This document shows, one piece after another, positions 25,770 through 33,659 of a stretch of DNA of 48,883 nucleotides. The stretch is from Alienimonas chondri (GTDB taxonomy: Bacteria; Planctomycetota; Planctomycetia; Planctomycetales; Planctomycetaceae), in contig NZ_WTPX01000020.1 in the NCBI RefSeq assembly GCF_013036045.1, positions 1-48,883 on the forward strand, read 5' to 3'. The notes under the pieces were generated by a model. It saw only the letters and a list, made by a program, of their open reading frames with translations. It had not been told where the DNA came from and made no database searches. Every line of letters starts with the position of its first letter. Position 1 is the stretch's first letter. Both the position numbers and the translations under genes were made by a program.

Positions 25770-26249
25770 ATGACCCCCGCCGATCTTGCCCCGCACCCCG
25801 AAGGCGGCCGATTCCGGGAGGTGTTCCGGTCGGCCCGCACGCTCCGCGGCGCCGGCCCCGCGGGCGGCGATCGGTCCGCCTGCACGCATATTTATTTTCA
25901 CTTGGCCGCGGGAGAATCGAGCCGTTGGCATCGGGTGACCAGCGACGAGGTTTGGAACCTCTATCGCGGCGCCCTGCGGCTGTGGGTCTGGGACGAAGGC
26001 GAAGAGGACGGGCCAATCTCAATCGACCTGACGGCCGACGAGGGCCGGTTCTGCCACGTCGTGCCGGCAGGCGTCTGGCAGGCGGCGGAACCGTTGAGCG
26101 GGGAGACTCTCGTCGGCTGTACCGTCGCCCCGGGGTTCGACTTCGCGGACTTCACCATGCTGCACGAGGGCGATCCGGCCGCGGATCGCCTATCCATTTT
26201 GCACGCGGATCTCGCCCGCCTGCTCGCTCCTGCTGGATCGAAAGACTAA
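25770..26249 (+). CDS. DUF985 cupin-fold protein
   Basis: A 159-residue single-domain RmlC-like cupin of the DUF985 (Cupin_5) family. It has HPEGGRFREVFRS at the N-terminus, then THIYFHLAAGESSRWHRV, DEVWNLYRGALRLWV, CHVVPAGVWQAAEP, and the typical ending LVGCTVAPGFDFADFTM. The reaction of this family is not established; sugar-nucleotide epimerase-like folds are related. It begins 38 bases after the methyltransferase/ATP-grasp gene and ends four bases before the next ATG, so it is probably part of an operon. Confidence 0.9.
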   Translation: MTPADLAPHPEGGRFREVFRSARTLRGAGPAGGDRSACTHIYFHLAAGESSRWHRVTSDEVWNLYRGALRLWVWDEGEEDGPISIDLTADEGRFCHVVPAGVWQAAEPLSGETLVGCTVAPGFDFADFTMLHEGDPAADRLSILHADLARLLAPAGSKD

Positions 26250-26253
26250 CGCC

Positions 26254-27351
26254 ATGCCGTTGAAAGGCTTATTCACGCAGTCCGCCGCCGTGTTGCTCGA
26301 ACGGCCGGTGTCGCTGGACGCGGTCGCGGAACTATTGGGCGGCGAAGAGGCCGGAGTGCAGCGGGTGGAGGGCGATCCGCTGAGCGGGGACGACCCGGGC
26401 CTCGTGCGGCACCCGGCAGACACGTACGGGCCGCGACTGCTCGTGCCGTTCCCGCCCACGCACCCCAACGGCGAGATGCCCTCGGCGGACCGGGGCGTCG
26501 CGGCGGTGGATGTGGCGACAGTCCCCTGGCCGGACGACATGGGCGATCCCGAGGACGCGCTCGACGGCCGCATGGCTCTGTTCGCCGCGTGGGCCGGCGG
26601 GCAGTTCGGCCCGGGCGCGTTCCCGGACAATCTGGACAGTGCCGTCGAACAGGCGTGGCATTGGCCGGAGGCGAAAACGATCGTCCCCAGGCATCGGGCG
26701 TTCCTGCGGATCCTCACCACCTACGCCGTCGGCAGCGAGGCCGACGACCCGGCGCTGCCGGACGATTACAGCCCGCTGCACGAACTGACGTTCGCCACGT
26801 TCCTCGCCGATCGATTCCTCGATCTGCCGAGGGCGCTCGCCTACTTCAACCCGACCGGCTGCACCGTCTGGCCGAAGGACTCGTTTCGGGAGACGATCGC
26901 CTTCCATCAAACGCACCGCGTGCCGCCGTTGCCGCTCTGGGCGAACGTGCGGTTGATGAAAGCGGACGCCTTCTTGAAAGCCGAAGGCGTGGATGAGAGC
27001 GGATGGAGCGTGATGGACACCGTCGGCAACGGACAGCTCGATCTGCCGGACGTCGAACTGATCCTGCGTGAGGACCGCTGGGATCTGAACGACGCCGACG
27101 GCCTGCTGCGGAACCTCTCGCTGGAGTTGCTCGGCGGTTGGCCGGTGAAGACCGGCGACGTGGTCCCCGGCCCGGCGCCCGCCGATGCCAAGCCGGGCAG
27201 CGGACCGCCGAGCGTAGAGGTCCCGTGGCGAGTGACGGTCTGCGAAGACGGCGTCTCCGCCCCCCCGCGACCGACGATCCGCCTGATCGCCCAAGACGGC
27301 AGCGAACCCCCCGCGGAGTTACTCCGCGTCCGCCACCCCCGGCGAGGGTGA
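26254..27351 (+). CDS. DUF4261-like protein
   Basis: A 365-residue cytoplasmic protein with the layout of DUF4261: an N-terminal GLFTQSAAVLLERP strand-helix, a central PEAKTIVPRHRAFLRILTTYAVG, then RALAYFNPTGCTVWPKDSF, PLPLWANVRLMK and SGWSVMDTVGNGQLDLPDVEL. The family has no settled function. The last 60 residues are low-complexity (Pro/Gly) and then a short beta-like segment. It starts four bases after the cupin stop, implying translational coupling. Its stop lies nine bases before a palindromic repeat that separates it from convergent genes. Confidence 0.75.
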   Translation: MPLKGLFTQSAAVLLERPVSLDAVAELLGGEEAGVQRVEGDPLSGDDPGLVRHPADTYGPRLLVPFPPTHPNGEMPSADRGVAAVDVATVPWPDDMGDPEDALDGRMALFAAWAGGQFGPGAFPDNLDSAVEQAWHWPEAKTIVPRHRAFLRILTTYAVGSEADDPALPDDYSPLHELTFATFLADRFLDLPRALAYFNPTGCTVWPKDSFRETIAFHQTHRVPPLPLWANVRLMKADAFLKAEGVDESGWSVMDTVGNGQLDLPDVELILREDRWDLNDADGLLRNLSLELLGGWPVKTGDVVPGPAPADAKPGSGPPSVEVPWRVTVCEDGVSAPPRPTIRLIAQDGSEPPAELLRVRHPRRG

Positions 27352-27360
27352 ACGTCCCGG

Positions 27361-27482
27361 AGCCCCGACCGTCAGGGAGCGGGCCGCTCGTCCGCGACCG
27401 ACGACTTCTTCGCCGTGCCGTTTGATGTTGGGGCGTCAGCGGTCGAACCTGAGAGAGCGGCCCCTCCCTGACGGTCGGGGCT
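27361..27482. repeat. 122-base palindromic REP-like element
   Basis: The left arm 27361-27389 (starting AGCCCCGACCGTCAGGGAG) is matched by its reverse complement at 27455-27482: the outer 19 and inner 9 bases pair perfectly with one bulged C at 27380. A 65-base loop lies between the arms. The element begins just after the DUF4261-like stop and covers the last third of the convergent DUF6915-like gene, whose stop codon lies in the left arm. No transposase is nearby, so it is presumably mobilised in trans or relic. Confidence 0.85.
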
Positions 27483-27845
27483 CGGAACGGCGCCGTTCGT
27501 CACTGCCCGCGACGACGGGCGAAAGGGCGTTCGCAACATCCACGGCTGCATTTGCAGGTTCGTCAGCCAGTCGGCGACGGTGGGGATGCGGCCGAGGTCG
27601 TCTTTGACGTGCTGTTCGCCGATTAATCGCGTCGGCACCCGCTTGCCGTCGCTGTTGGTGAGGGTCACACCGAAGAGTTTTTCCGCGAGGAAAATCCCTT
27701 CGGAGTGATGCCGCAGCGCCCGATGCCGCAGGTCAGGCAGGTGGGCCTTCGACTCGTCGAACCAGCTATGCAGTTCGAGGTAGTCGTCGGCGACGCCCCC
27801 GAACAACCGGGCGCTGCGTTCGGCGTGGTGGAAGGGGTGGGCCAT
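27372..27845 (-). CDS. DUF6915-like protein with repeat-derived C-terminus
   Basis: A 157-residue protein. The first 105 residues match the DUF6915 pattern: MAHPFHHAERSARLFGGVADDY, WFDESKAHLPDLRHRALRHHSEGIFLAE, NSDGKRVPTRLIGEQHVKDDLG and ADWL. It may bind metal through its many histidines; the function is unknown. From about residue 120 the frame runs through a palindromic element, so the tail (PSPDRQGGAAL... DERPAP) is encoded by repeat DNA. ATG 27845 is the natural start; it lies eight bases after the upstream paralogue gene. Third gene of a minus-strand operon. Confidence 0.8.
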   Translation of the reverse strand: MAHPFHHAERSARLFGGVADDYLELHSWFDESKAHLPDLRHRALRHHSEGIFLAEKLFGVTLTNSDGKRVPTRLIGEQHVKDDLGRIPTVADWLTNLQMQPWMLRTPFRPSSRAVTNGAVPSPDRQGGAALSGSTADAPTSNGTAKKSSVADERPAP

Positions 27846-27852
27846 CGGCGGG

Positions 27853-28515
27853 TTAGTTCTCTCGTCCAAAGAGCCGCTGGAGCAATGCGACGAATGGGCT
27901 CCGCTGCCGTGGCGGGGGCGGCCGGTATCCGGGCGGGAACCGAGGGGGGAGGTCGCTACGCCAGATTTCCTCCGGCTTGTCCACGTCGCGGAGGTCCGTG
28001 AATCGACCGGTCGCGAGGTCCGCCTCGAACGCGCCGAACAGCAGGAACGGCCCGTTGCCCCAACCCGGATGCCCCAGATACCGGCCGGCGAGTTCCTCCG
28101 CGAATCCTTCTAAAGCGACCGCGGCGTGCTCGGTCGGCCCCCACAATTCCCCTTCGGTCGCCCAATCATCCGCAATCGCCTGCCCGGCGTCGGCAGCCGC
28201 GAGGCGGGCAATCAGCGTTTCGGGGGACAATTCCCCATCGCTCGTCAGCCCGGCCTCGAACCGAGCGAACCCCTCGTCGTTCCCGCCGTCGAAGGAGATC
28301 CGCGCGGCGTGCACGTCGATTCCTCGCAACCAGTCCAGCACGCGTCCCGGGTCGCCGGGGCGCTCGCGGGACAGCGTCGCCGGGTCGAACGCCGTCGCGG
28401 TCCGGCCGGGACCGTCCGGGCCGGCCGTTGGGTGATAGAGAAACGGGTCGCCTTCGATCACCCGATCCGGGTTCTCCGGCGGTTCGTCTGCTTCGAAGTT
28501 GCACCAGTAGGGCAT
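27853..28515 (-). CDS. Acidic cytoplasmic protein, tandem paralogue 2
   Basis: A 220-residue protein of unknown function, related to the adjacent upstream protein. Both begin MPY, have a DPATL segment, then an RISFDGGNDEGFARFEAGL block (RIQYDGGWDEGFAHFDAAL in the paralogue), and end with an FGAFEADLATGRFTDLRD block (FGAFTADLATGALTDLKD in the paralogue). The overall charge is acidic, with a Pro/Arg-rich C-terminal extension (FPPGYRPPPPRQR) that the paralogue lacks. There is no signal peptide or membrane helix. Its start lies 10 bases after the paralogue stop, and its stop eight bases before the DUF6915-like gene. Confidence 0.75.
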   Translation of the reverse strand: MPYWCNFEADEPPENPDRVIEGDPFLYHPTAGPDGPGRTATAFDPATLSRERPGDPGRVLDWLRGIDVHAARISFDGGNDEGFARFEAGLTSDGELSPETLIARLAAADAGQAIADDWATEGELWGPTEHAAVALEGFAEELAGRYLGHPGWGNGPFLLFGAFEADLATGRFTDLRDVDKPEEIWRSDLPPRFPPGYRPPPPRQRSPFVALLQRLFGREN

Positions 28516-28525
28516 GCGGGCGCCT

Positions 28526-29056
28526 CTACTCGTCGTAGGACTGATGGACGACCGCGTGTTCGTGCGGTTCGGCGTCCTTCAGGTCGGTCAGGGCGCCGGT
28601 GGCGAGATCCGCGGTGAAGGCGCCGAACATCTCGTACTCGCCGGTGCCGTAGCCCTCCATCAACAAGCTCACCGCCAACGCATGGGCGAGTTCATCGAGA
28701 TCCCCGTCCCCCTTCGTCAATCGACCGGCGACGGTCGCCGCGTCGTCGGCGGTTCCGTCCGGGGCGAGGGCGGCGTCGAAGTGGGCGAATCCCTCGTCCC
28801 ATCCGCCGTCGTATTGAATACGAACGTCCGAATAGCCCAACGATCGCAGCTTTGTCACAAGACCGGACATGTCGTCGCCCTCAAAATCGAGCGTCGCGGG
28901 GTCGAACGATTCGCCCTGCACGAGACCCTCGGGACCGTCGTAGTAATCGAAGCCCTTACCTGCGACCGTTTTATCCGGATCGACGGCGCCGGGCAGGTCT
29001 TCGGGGTCGCTGTCGTATTCTTCGGCGATTCCCGCGGGGACGTGCAGGTAGGGCAT
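28526..29056 (-). CDS. Acidic cytoplasmic protein, tandem paralogue 1
   Basis: A 176-residue acidic protein of unknown function and first gene of the three-gene minus-strand operon. The start is ATG 29056 (MPYLHVPAGIAEEYDSD); an upstream frame to 29155 adds Arg/Cys-rich sequence that overlaps the divergent gene and is not preferred. It shares the DGG(W/N)DEGFA(H/R)F block and the FGAFxADLATG block with the next gene. The separation of these blocks by a helical region (VAGRLTKGDGDLDELAHALAVSLL) suggests a small alpha+beta fold. The pattern of duplicated small acidic genes next to DUF4261/DUF6915 genes recalls immunity-type clusters, but no toxin is visible. Confidence 0.75.
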   Translation of the reverse strand: MPYLHVPAGIAEEYDSDPEDLPGAVDPDKTVAGKGFDYYDGPEGLVQGESFDPATLDFEGDDMSGLVTKLRSLGYSDVRIQYDGGWDEGFAHFDAALAPDGTADDAATVAGRLTKGDGDLDELAHALAVSLLMEGYGTGEYEMFGAFTADLATGALTDLKDAEPHEHAVVHQSYDE

Positions 29057-29139
29057 CGGTTTCGCTTTCGAGCGGCGTGGGGCGAACGATATGGGGCGAA
29101 CGATGTGGCGGAAGAAACGCGACGCCCCACAATCCTCGC

Positions 29140-29790
29140 ATGTCGTCCCCCGCACAACCCGCGACCGTTCCCTTCGATCTCCGCTCGCTGACCGCGGCGG
29201 AGGTGTACGCGCTGCTCACCCACGCCGTCGCCCCGCGGCCGGTGGCCTGGGTCAGCACGTTGTCGAAGGACGGCCGACCGAACCTCGCCCCGTATAGCTA
29301 CTTCAACGTCGGCGGTCAGAACCCGCCCAGCGTCGTGTTCGCCCCCAATACGACCGGCGACGGCGGGGAAAAGGACACGCTGCGGAATATCCGCGAGACC
29401 GGCGAGTATGTCATTAACATCGCCTCCCGGGAGCAGGCCGCCGCGATGGCCGCCACCGCCGTCGATCTCCCGCATGGCAAAAGCGAGTGGGACGCCGTCG
29501 GACTCGAATCCGTTCCTTCTCAGTCCGTGACGCCGAGCCGCGTTCGCGGCTGCCCGTTCGCCCTGGAGTGCCGGCTGCATCAGATCGTGTCCCATGGCGA
29601 GGGACCGGGGGCGGCGAACTACGTCATCGGCGAAGTGACGGTCGCCCACGTCGATCGGTCGTTCTTGAACGCGGCGGGCGAGGCGACCTCGTTGGACAGC
29701 GCCGTCTGCGGCGGCGTGGGGCGGTTGGGCGGCGACTGGTACGTCGACGCCCGCGGCGAAGCGTTGTTTCAACTCGGTCGGCCGGACTGA
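29140..29790 (+). CDS. Flavin reductase-like FMN-binding protein
   Basis: A 216-residue protein of the flavin reductase/FMN-binding split-barrel superfamily (the branch with conserved RPVAWVST, PNLAPYSYFN, PPSVVFAP). RPVAWVSTLSKDGRPNLAPYS and DTLRNIRETGEYVIN are diagnostic, and the C-terminal GEVTVAHVD and GRLGGDWYV fit the branch. It probably binds FMN and may reduce flavin or act as an oxidoreductase partner; the substrate is unknown. The ATG at 29140 is chosen because the upstream frame overlaps the divergent paralogue gene. It is monocistronic by position, followed by a 151-base gap before the sulfatase. Confidence 0.9.
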   Translation: MSSPAQPATVPFDLRSLTAAEVYALLTHAVAPRPVAWVSTLSKDGRPNLAPYSYFNVGGQNPPSVVFAPNTTGDGGEKDTLRNIRETGEYVINIASREQAAAMAATAVDLPHGKSEWDAVGLESVPSQSVTPSRVRGCPFALECRLHQIVSHGEGPGAANYVIGEVTVAHVDRSFLNAAGEATSLDSAVCGGVGRLGGDWYVDARGEALFQLGRPD

Positions 29791-29941
29791 TCGGTCGGCC
29801 GGACTGAACCGTCTTCAAAGTGAAGCGGGAGCGGTTGGGCGGATCGGGGCGGCTCCGGGGAACGGGCGTCCCGCGACCGTTTGCACCGCGGGGCGGGGGT
29901 TCGCACACTCATTTGCCCCGCCTGATGTTTGAGGTTCGCCG

Positions 29942-31468
29942 ATGTCCCGCACGTTGTTCGCCGCCGCTTTGCTCCTCGGCGCCGCCTCGGCGGCGACGGC
30001 CCAAGATCGCCCGAATATTCTGTTCGTGATCGCGGACGACTGGGGCTGGCCGCATGCCGGCGCCTACGGCACGGATTGGGTGAACACGCCGAACTTCGAC
30101 CGCGTCGCGGAGCAGGGGGCGTTGTTCAAGAACGCCTTCACCAGCAACCCCAAGTGCAGCCCCTGCCGGGCTTCGATCCTCACCGGCCGGAACAGCTGGC
30201 AGACCGGCGAAGCGATCAATCACTTCGGCGTGTTCCCGAACACCTGGCCGGTTTACCCGGACCTGTTAGAAGCCGGCGGTTATAAGATCGGCTACACCGG
30301 CAAGGGCTGGGGGCCGGGCGATTACGAAGCCGGCGGATTCACGCGGAATCCCGCCGGCCCGGCGTATCAGAAGGTGCGGACCAAGCCGCCGGCCAAGGCG
30401 ATGTCCTCCATCGACTACGCCGGCAACTTCGCCGCCTTCCTGGACGAACGGGAGACGGAAGCCGGCGGAAACGCCCCCAAGCCGTTCCACTTCTGGCTCG
30501 GCACGCAGGAACCGCACCGGGCCTACGAACTTGGCAGCGGCGTCGCCGCGGGCAAAAGCCCCGCCCGGGTCGACGTGCCCTCATTCTACCCGGACACCCG
30601 CGAGATCCGCGAAGACCTGCTCGATTACGCCGTCGAAGTGGAGTACGTCGACAGCCACCTCGGCCGGGCCCTCGAACTGTTGGAGGCGAAGGGCGAATTG
30701 GCGAACACGGTCGTCGTCGTCACCAGCGACCACGGCATGCCGTTCCCCCGCGTGAAGGGACAAATCTATGAATGGGGCTTCCACGTGCCCCTCGCGGTGA
30801 TGGGACCGGGCGTCGCGGCGGGCGACGGGCTGGCGGACGGCCCGCGAACCGTCGATGACTTTATCAACGTGCGGGACTTCGCCCCGACCTTCTTGGAACT
30901 GGCGAATCTGCCGCGGCCGGAGTCCTTCACCGGCCAAAGCATGCTGGATCTATTGACCGCCTCCGAGGGCGGCAAGCTGCGAGAGGGACCGGACGAGATG
31001 CTGGTCGGCAAGGAGCGCCACGACGTCGGTCGCCCCGACGACGTGGGTTACCCCGTGCGGGCGATCCGCACGCCGGAATATCTCTATATCCGCAACTTCA
31101 CGCCGGAACGCTGGCCCGCGGGGAACCCGGAAACCGGCTATCGCAACGTGGACGATTCGCCGACCAAGTCCGCTCTCACGAAGCAGTTCAATAATTATTA
31201 CGCCCTCTCCTTCGGAAAGCGGCCTGCCGAGGAGCTGTATCAGCTCCCGCTGGACCGCGACAACATGCGGAATCTCGCCGAGGACGCCGCCCACCGGGGC
31301 GCCAAAACCCGGCTGAGAAATCGCATGTACGAACTGCTCGAAGCGGAGGGCGATCCGCGAATGACCGGCCGGGCGTGGGTCTTCGACGATTACCGCTACA
31401 CCGGCCGCGCCACCCACGGCTGGGAGGCGTTCCAAGAGCATTCCGAGATGGAATCCCAGTCGGATTGA
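29942..31468 (+). CDS. Secreted sulfatase (sulfamidase-like)
   Basis: A 508-residue exported sulfatase. The signal peptide covers about residues 1-20 (ending ATAQ). Metal-binding Asp32-Asp33 lie in VIADDWGW, and the formylglycine signature C-S-P-C-R is at 72-76 (KCSPCRASILTGR). GYKIGYTGKGWGPG supplies the Lys of the second sulfatase region, and VTSDHGMPFPR a further metal site. The C-terminus (ELYQL, GDPRMTG) aligns with the sulfatase at 175, so both may act on related sulfated glycans. It is flanked downstream by a stem-loop at 31481. No formylglycine-generating enzyme or anSME is in the window. Confidence 0.95.
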   Translation: MSRTLFAAALLLGAASAATAQDRPNILFVIADDWGWPHAGAYGTDWVNTPNFDRVAEQGALFKNAFTSNPKCSPCRASILTGRNSWQTGEAINHFGVFPNTWPVYPDLLEAGGYKIGYTGKGWGPGDYEAGGFTRNPAGPAYQKVRTKPPAKAMSSIDYAGNFAAFLDERETEAGGNAPKPFHFWLGTQEPHRAYELGSGVAAGKSPARVDVPSFYPDTREIREDLLDYAVEVEYVDSHLGRALELLEAKGELANTVVVVTSDHGMPFPRVKGQIYEWGFHVPLAVMGPGVAAGDGLADGPRTVDDFINVRDFAPTFLELANLPRPESFTGQSMLDLLTASEGGKLREGPDEMLVGKERHDVGRPDDVGYPVRAIRTPEYLYIRNFTPERWPAGNPETGYRNVDDSPTKSALTKQFNNYYALSFGKRPAEELYQLPLDRDNMRNLAEDAAHRGAKTRLRNRMYELLEAEGDPRMTGRAWVFDDYRYTGRATHGWEAFQEHSEMESQSD

Positions 31469-31480
31469 GCCGCTGTTCCC

Positions 31481-31503
31481 GTCGGCGGTGATCCGCCGCC
31501 GAC
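31481..31503 (+). terminator. Stem-loop after sulfatase 2
   Basis: GTCGGCGG (31481-31488) pairs with CCGCCGAC (31496-31503) across a seven-base loop, 12 bases after the sulfatase stop. The tail ATCTGATCGTTCTGATC is only modestly T-rich, so this is a probable but not strong terminator. Confidence 0.45.
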
Positions 31504-31558
31504 ATCTGATCGTTCTGATCTTCACCCCACCCCCGTTCCCTCTCACGAAGTCGACACC

Positions 31559-31846
31559 ATGAGTCTCGCACCTCTGCTGTCCGTCCCGGCTCTCGTCCCC
31601 ATGCTCGCCCAAGTTGAGCAGGAAATCGGCGTCGGGGGCGCCGTCGGCGGGGGCCTCTGTTTCCTGCTGATCATCGCGTTCGCCATTCTGAGCCTCGTGG
31701 CCTTCGTCTGGGCGATCGTCGATATCGCCAAACGAGAGGATTTGGACGGGACGATGAAGCTCGTCTGGATCCTCGTCGTCCTCTTCACCGGCGTGCTGGG
31801 CGCCGTGATTTATTACTTCGTCGGTCGCAGCCCGAAAGTGGGTTAG
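31559..31846 (+). CDS. PLDc_N-type small membrane protein
   Basis: A 95-residue protein with two membrane helices. The C-terminal half, FVWAIVDIAKRED... KLVWILVVLFTGVLGAVIYYFVGR, is the PLDc_N (phospholipase D N-terminal) pattern found in many short bacterial membrane proteins of unknown role; no catalytic HKD domain is present. It lies 90 bases after sulfatase 2. Its TAG overlaps the stop of the convergent phosphatase-like gene (TTAG shared), so the two transcripts meet exactly here. Confidence 0.88.
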   Translation: MSLAPLLSVPALVPMLAQVEQEIGVGGAVGGGLCFLLIIAFAILSLVAFVWAIVDIAKREDLDGTMKLVWILVVLFTGVLGAVIYYFVGRSPKVG

Positions 31847-32598
31847 CTAGAGAGCCTCTTGGTCGAAGGGAAGTCCGTCCGCAGATCGGCGAACGCCTCC
31901 AACGTCGCCCGTTGGCGGGGGAGCAGGCGGACGTCGGGGCGGGCGGCGGTTACCGCGTCGACGGCGTCGGCCGCGGTCGTCGCCCGGCCATGACTCAGCA
32001 GCCACGCCGCGGCGATCAGTCCGGTTCGCCCGCGGCCGTTGGCGCAGTGCACCAGCGCCGGCGGCCCGCCGGGCGGGGGCAGCACCGAGACGAGTTCCCC
32101 CAACGCCGCCGCGTCCGGCGCGGCGGCGTCGAGAATCGGTCTGCATTGATAACCCGGCCGTCTGGAAACCGCCCGCGGGTCGCGGAACTCCGCGGTCAGG
32201 TCGAGGATTACTGCCTCTTCGTCACTCTTCATCTCGCTGGGGAACTCGCCCGGCATCGGGCGCCGGCTGAGAAAGAGGTTTTCTTCAAGGCGGTCCCAAG
32301 CGCCGCCGCCTCCGCCGAGCCGCCGGTGGGCGTGCCACGCGGCGAGGGCGAAAAGCGTGTACGGGGCGAAGAACGCCGCGGCGACGGGATTCCGTGACCC
32401 ATCCGACCGCTTTCCGAACCAACCTGGGCGCCCGGCGAGATAGATCGTCGCCACCCCCGCGAACGCCGCGGCCGGCCACAGCAGCGCCCACCACAGGCCG
32501 CCGCGGGTCGCATGCAGACCGCACGCCGCCGCCGCCCCGCCGAACGCCAGCGGATAGAGGAATCGGCGGGCCGGATCGACGTGCGTCTTCACCCTCAA
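31843..32598 (-). CDS. Membrane-attached dual-specificity/tyrosine phosphatase-like protein
   Basis: A 251-residue protein with an N-terminal membrane region (two or three helices in about residues 13-90) and a C-terminal cysteine-based phosphatase domain. The P-loop is HCANGRGRTG: C185 nucleophile and R191 in the CX5R motif. The upstream D (ILDLTAEFRDP) region supplies the probable general acid loop. It could dephosphorylate proteins, lipids or sugars at the membrane; the target is unknown. The start is probably TTG 32598; a GTG six bases downstream is possible. It is convergent with the PLDc_N gene and follows the M28 peptidase by 20 bases, so may be co-transcribed with it. Confidence 0.85.
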   Translation of the reverse strand: MRVKTHVDPARRFLYPLAFGGAAAACGLHATRGGLWWALLWPAAAFAGVATIYLAGRPGWFGKRSDGSRNPVAAAFFAPYTLFALAAWHAHRRLGGGGGAWDRLEENLFLSRRPMPGEFPSEMKSDEEAVILDLTAEFRDPRAVSRRPGYQCRPILDAAAPDAAALGELVSVLPPPGGPPALVHCANGRGRTGLIAAAWLLSHGRATTAADAVDAVTAARPDVRLLPRQRATLEAFADLRTDFPSTKRLSS

Positions 32599-32618
32599 GC
32601 CTGTTTCCGAACCGGGGG

Positions 32619-33650
32619 TTATTCGCCGTCGACCGCCGGCTGCACGCCCGCCGCGAGGGCGACCAGCTCCAGCGCCGCGGACGCGGCCCGAGCGTGATAG
32701 TCCGCGTCCACGACCGACGGCAGATCGTCGGCGTTGTGATAGAACGGTTCCGTGTCGGCGCCGTCATACAGACCCACCGCGGCGTATCCGGCTTTCTCAA
32801 ACGGCAAATAGTCGGTGCCGTAGAGCTTCCCGCGGCTCACGCCGAGGCCGTAGCGATAGACGATCTGCTCCAATCGATCGCCCCACTCCCGGGAAGCGGC
32901 GTCGTTGGCCGGGGTCGAGAGTCCCTGGTCCGATTCGACGTAAATGCTGCGCCGTGCGCCGACGGCGTCCGGGGCGGCGGTGATCGCGGGGAAGTTCGGT
33001 TCCGGGGCGTCGCCCTCGGGACCGGGCGGCGAGGAATGGCCGACCATGTCGAGATTCATCATTAAAACGACGTTCGTTCCGGCCGCTTCGAGTTTCTCCG
33101 CGTAGGCTTTGGCGCCGATTAAACCCTGCTCCTCTCCGCTGAACAGCACGAACCGCACGGTGCGGGCGGTCGGGACGGAGGCGAGGCGGCGGGCGACCTC
33201 CAGCACGGCGACGGTCCCGGTGCCGTTGTCGTCCGCCCCGGGGGCGGGACCGCGGGCGTCGTCGTCGTCTTTGTTCCGAGAATCGAAGTGCGCCCCGAGC
33301 AGCACGATTTCCTCCGGCTTCGACGTGCCTCGCTTCGTCGCGACCACGTTGAACCGGGTGGTGCGGGCGACGGGGAATTCCTCCAGCGTCACGTCTTCGT
33401 AGCCTATCTCGCGGAACCGGTCCCGGAGGGCGCGGGCGACGTCCACGTTCTGGGCGCTGAGGGTGTGCCGCGTCGGGAACGACGTGAGCCACCTGAGATC
33501 CGCGGCGAGCCGCTCCGGCGAGGCGATCGGCGCCTTCGGCACGCTGGAGGTCGCGACGATCGGCGGCGGCTCCGACTGAGCGGAGGCGGGGGGGAGAACC
33601 GTGGTCGCACAGGGCAACACGAAGGCGAACGGCAGCAGGCGGCGGATCAT
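32619..33650 (-). CDS. Secreted M28-family metallopeptidase
   Basis: A 343-residue exported di-zinc aminopeptidase-type enzyme (peptidase family M28). The signal peptide is about 1-24 (ending ASAQ). Metal and catalytic elements in order: LLGAHFDS (His/Asp), GADDNGTGT (bridging Asp), FSGEEQGLIGAK (catalytic/metal Glu pair), NLDMVGH (Asp), and the late His of EPFYHNADD. The insert rich in Asp (RNKDDDDARGPAPGADDNG) is normal for this family. It probably releases amino acids from peptides outside the cytoplasm. It is in line with the membrane protein gene upstream (9-base gap) and the phosphatase downstream. Confidence 0.93.
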   Translation of the reverse strand: MIRRLLPFAFVLPCATTVLPPASAQSEPPPIVATSSVPKAPIASPERLAADLRWLTSFPTRHTLSAQNVDVARALRDRFREIGYEDVTLEEFPVARTTRFNVVATKRGTSKPEEIVLLGAHFDSRNKDDDDARGPAPGADDNGTGTVAVLEVARRLASVPTARTVRFVLFSGEEQGLIGAKAYAEKLEAAGTNVVLMMNLDMVGHSSPPGPEGDAPEPNFPAITAAPDAVGARRSIYVESDQGLSTPANDAASREWGDRLEQIVYRYGLGVSRGKLYGTDYLPFEKAGYAAVGLYDGADTEPFYHNADDLPSVVDADYHARAASAALELVALAAGVQPAVDGE

Positions 33651-33659
33651 GCCGGCAGT

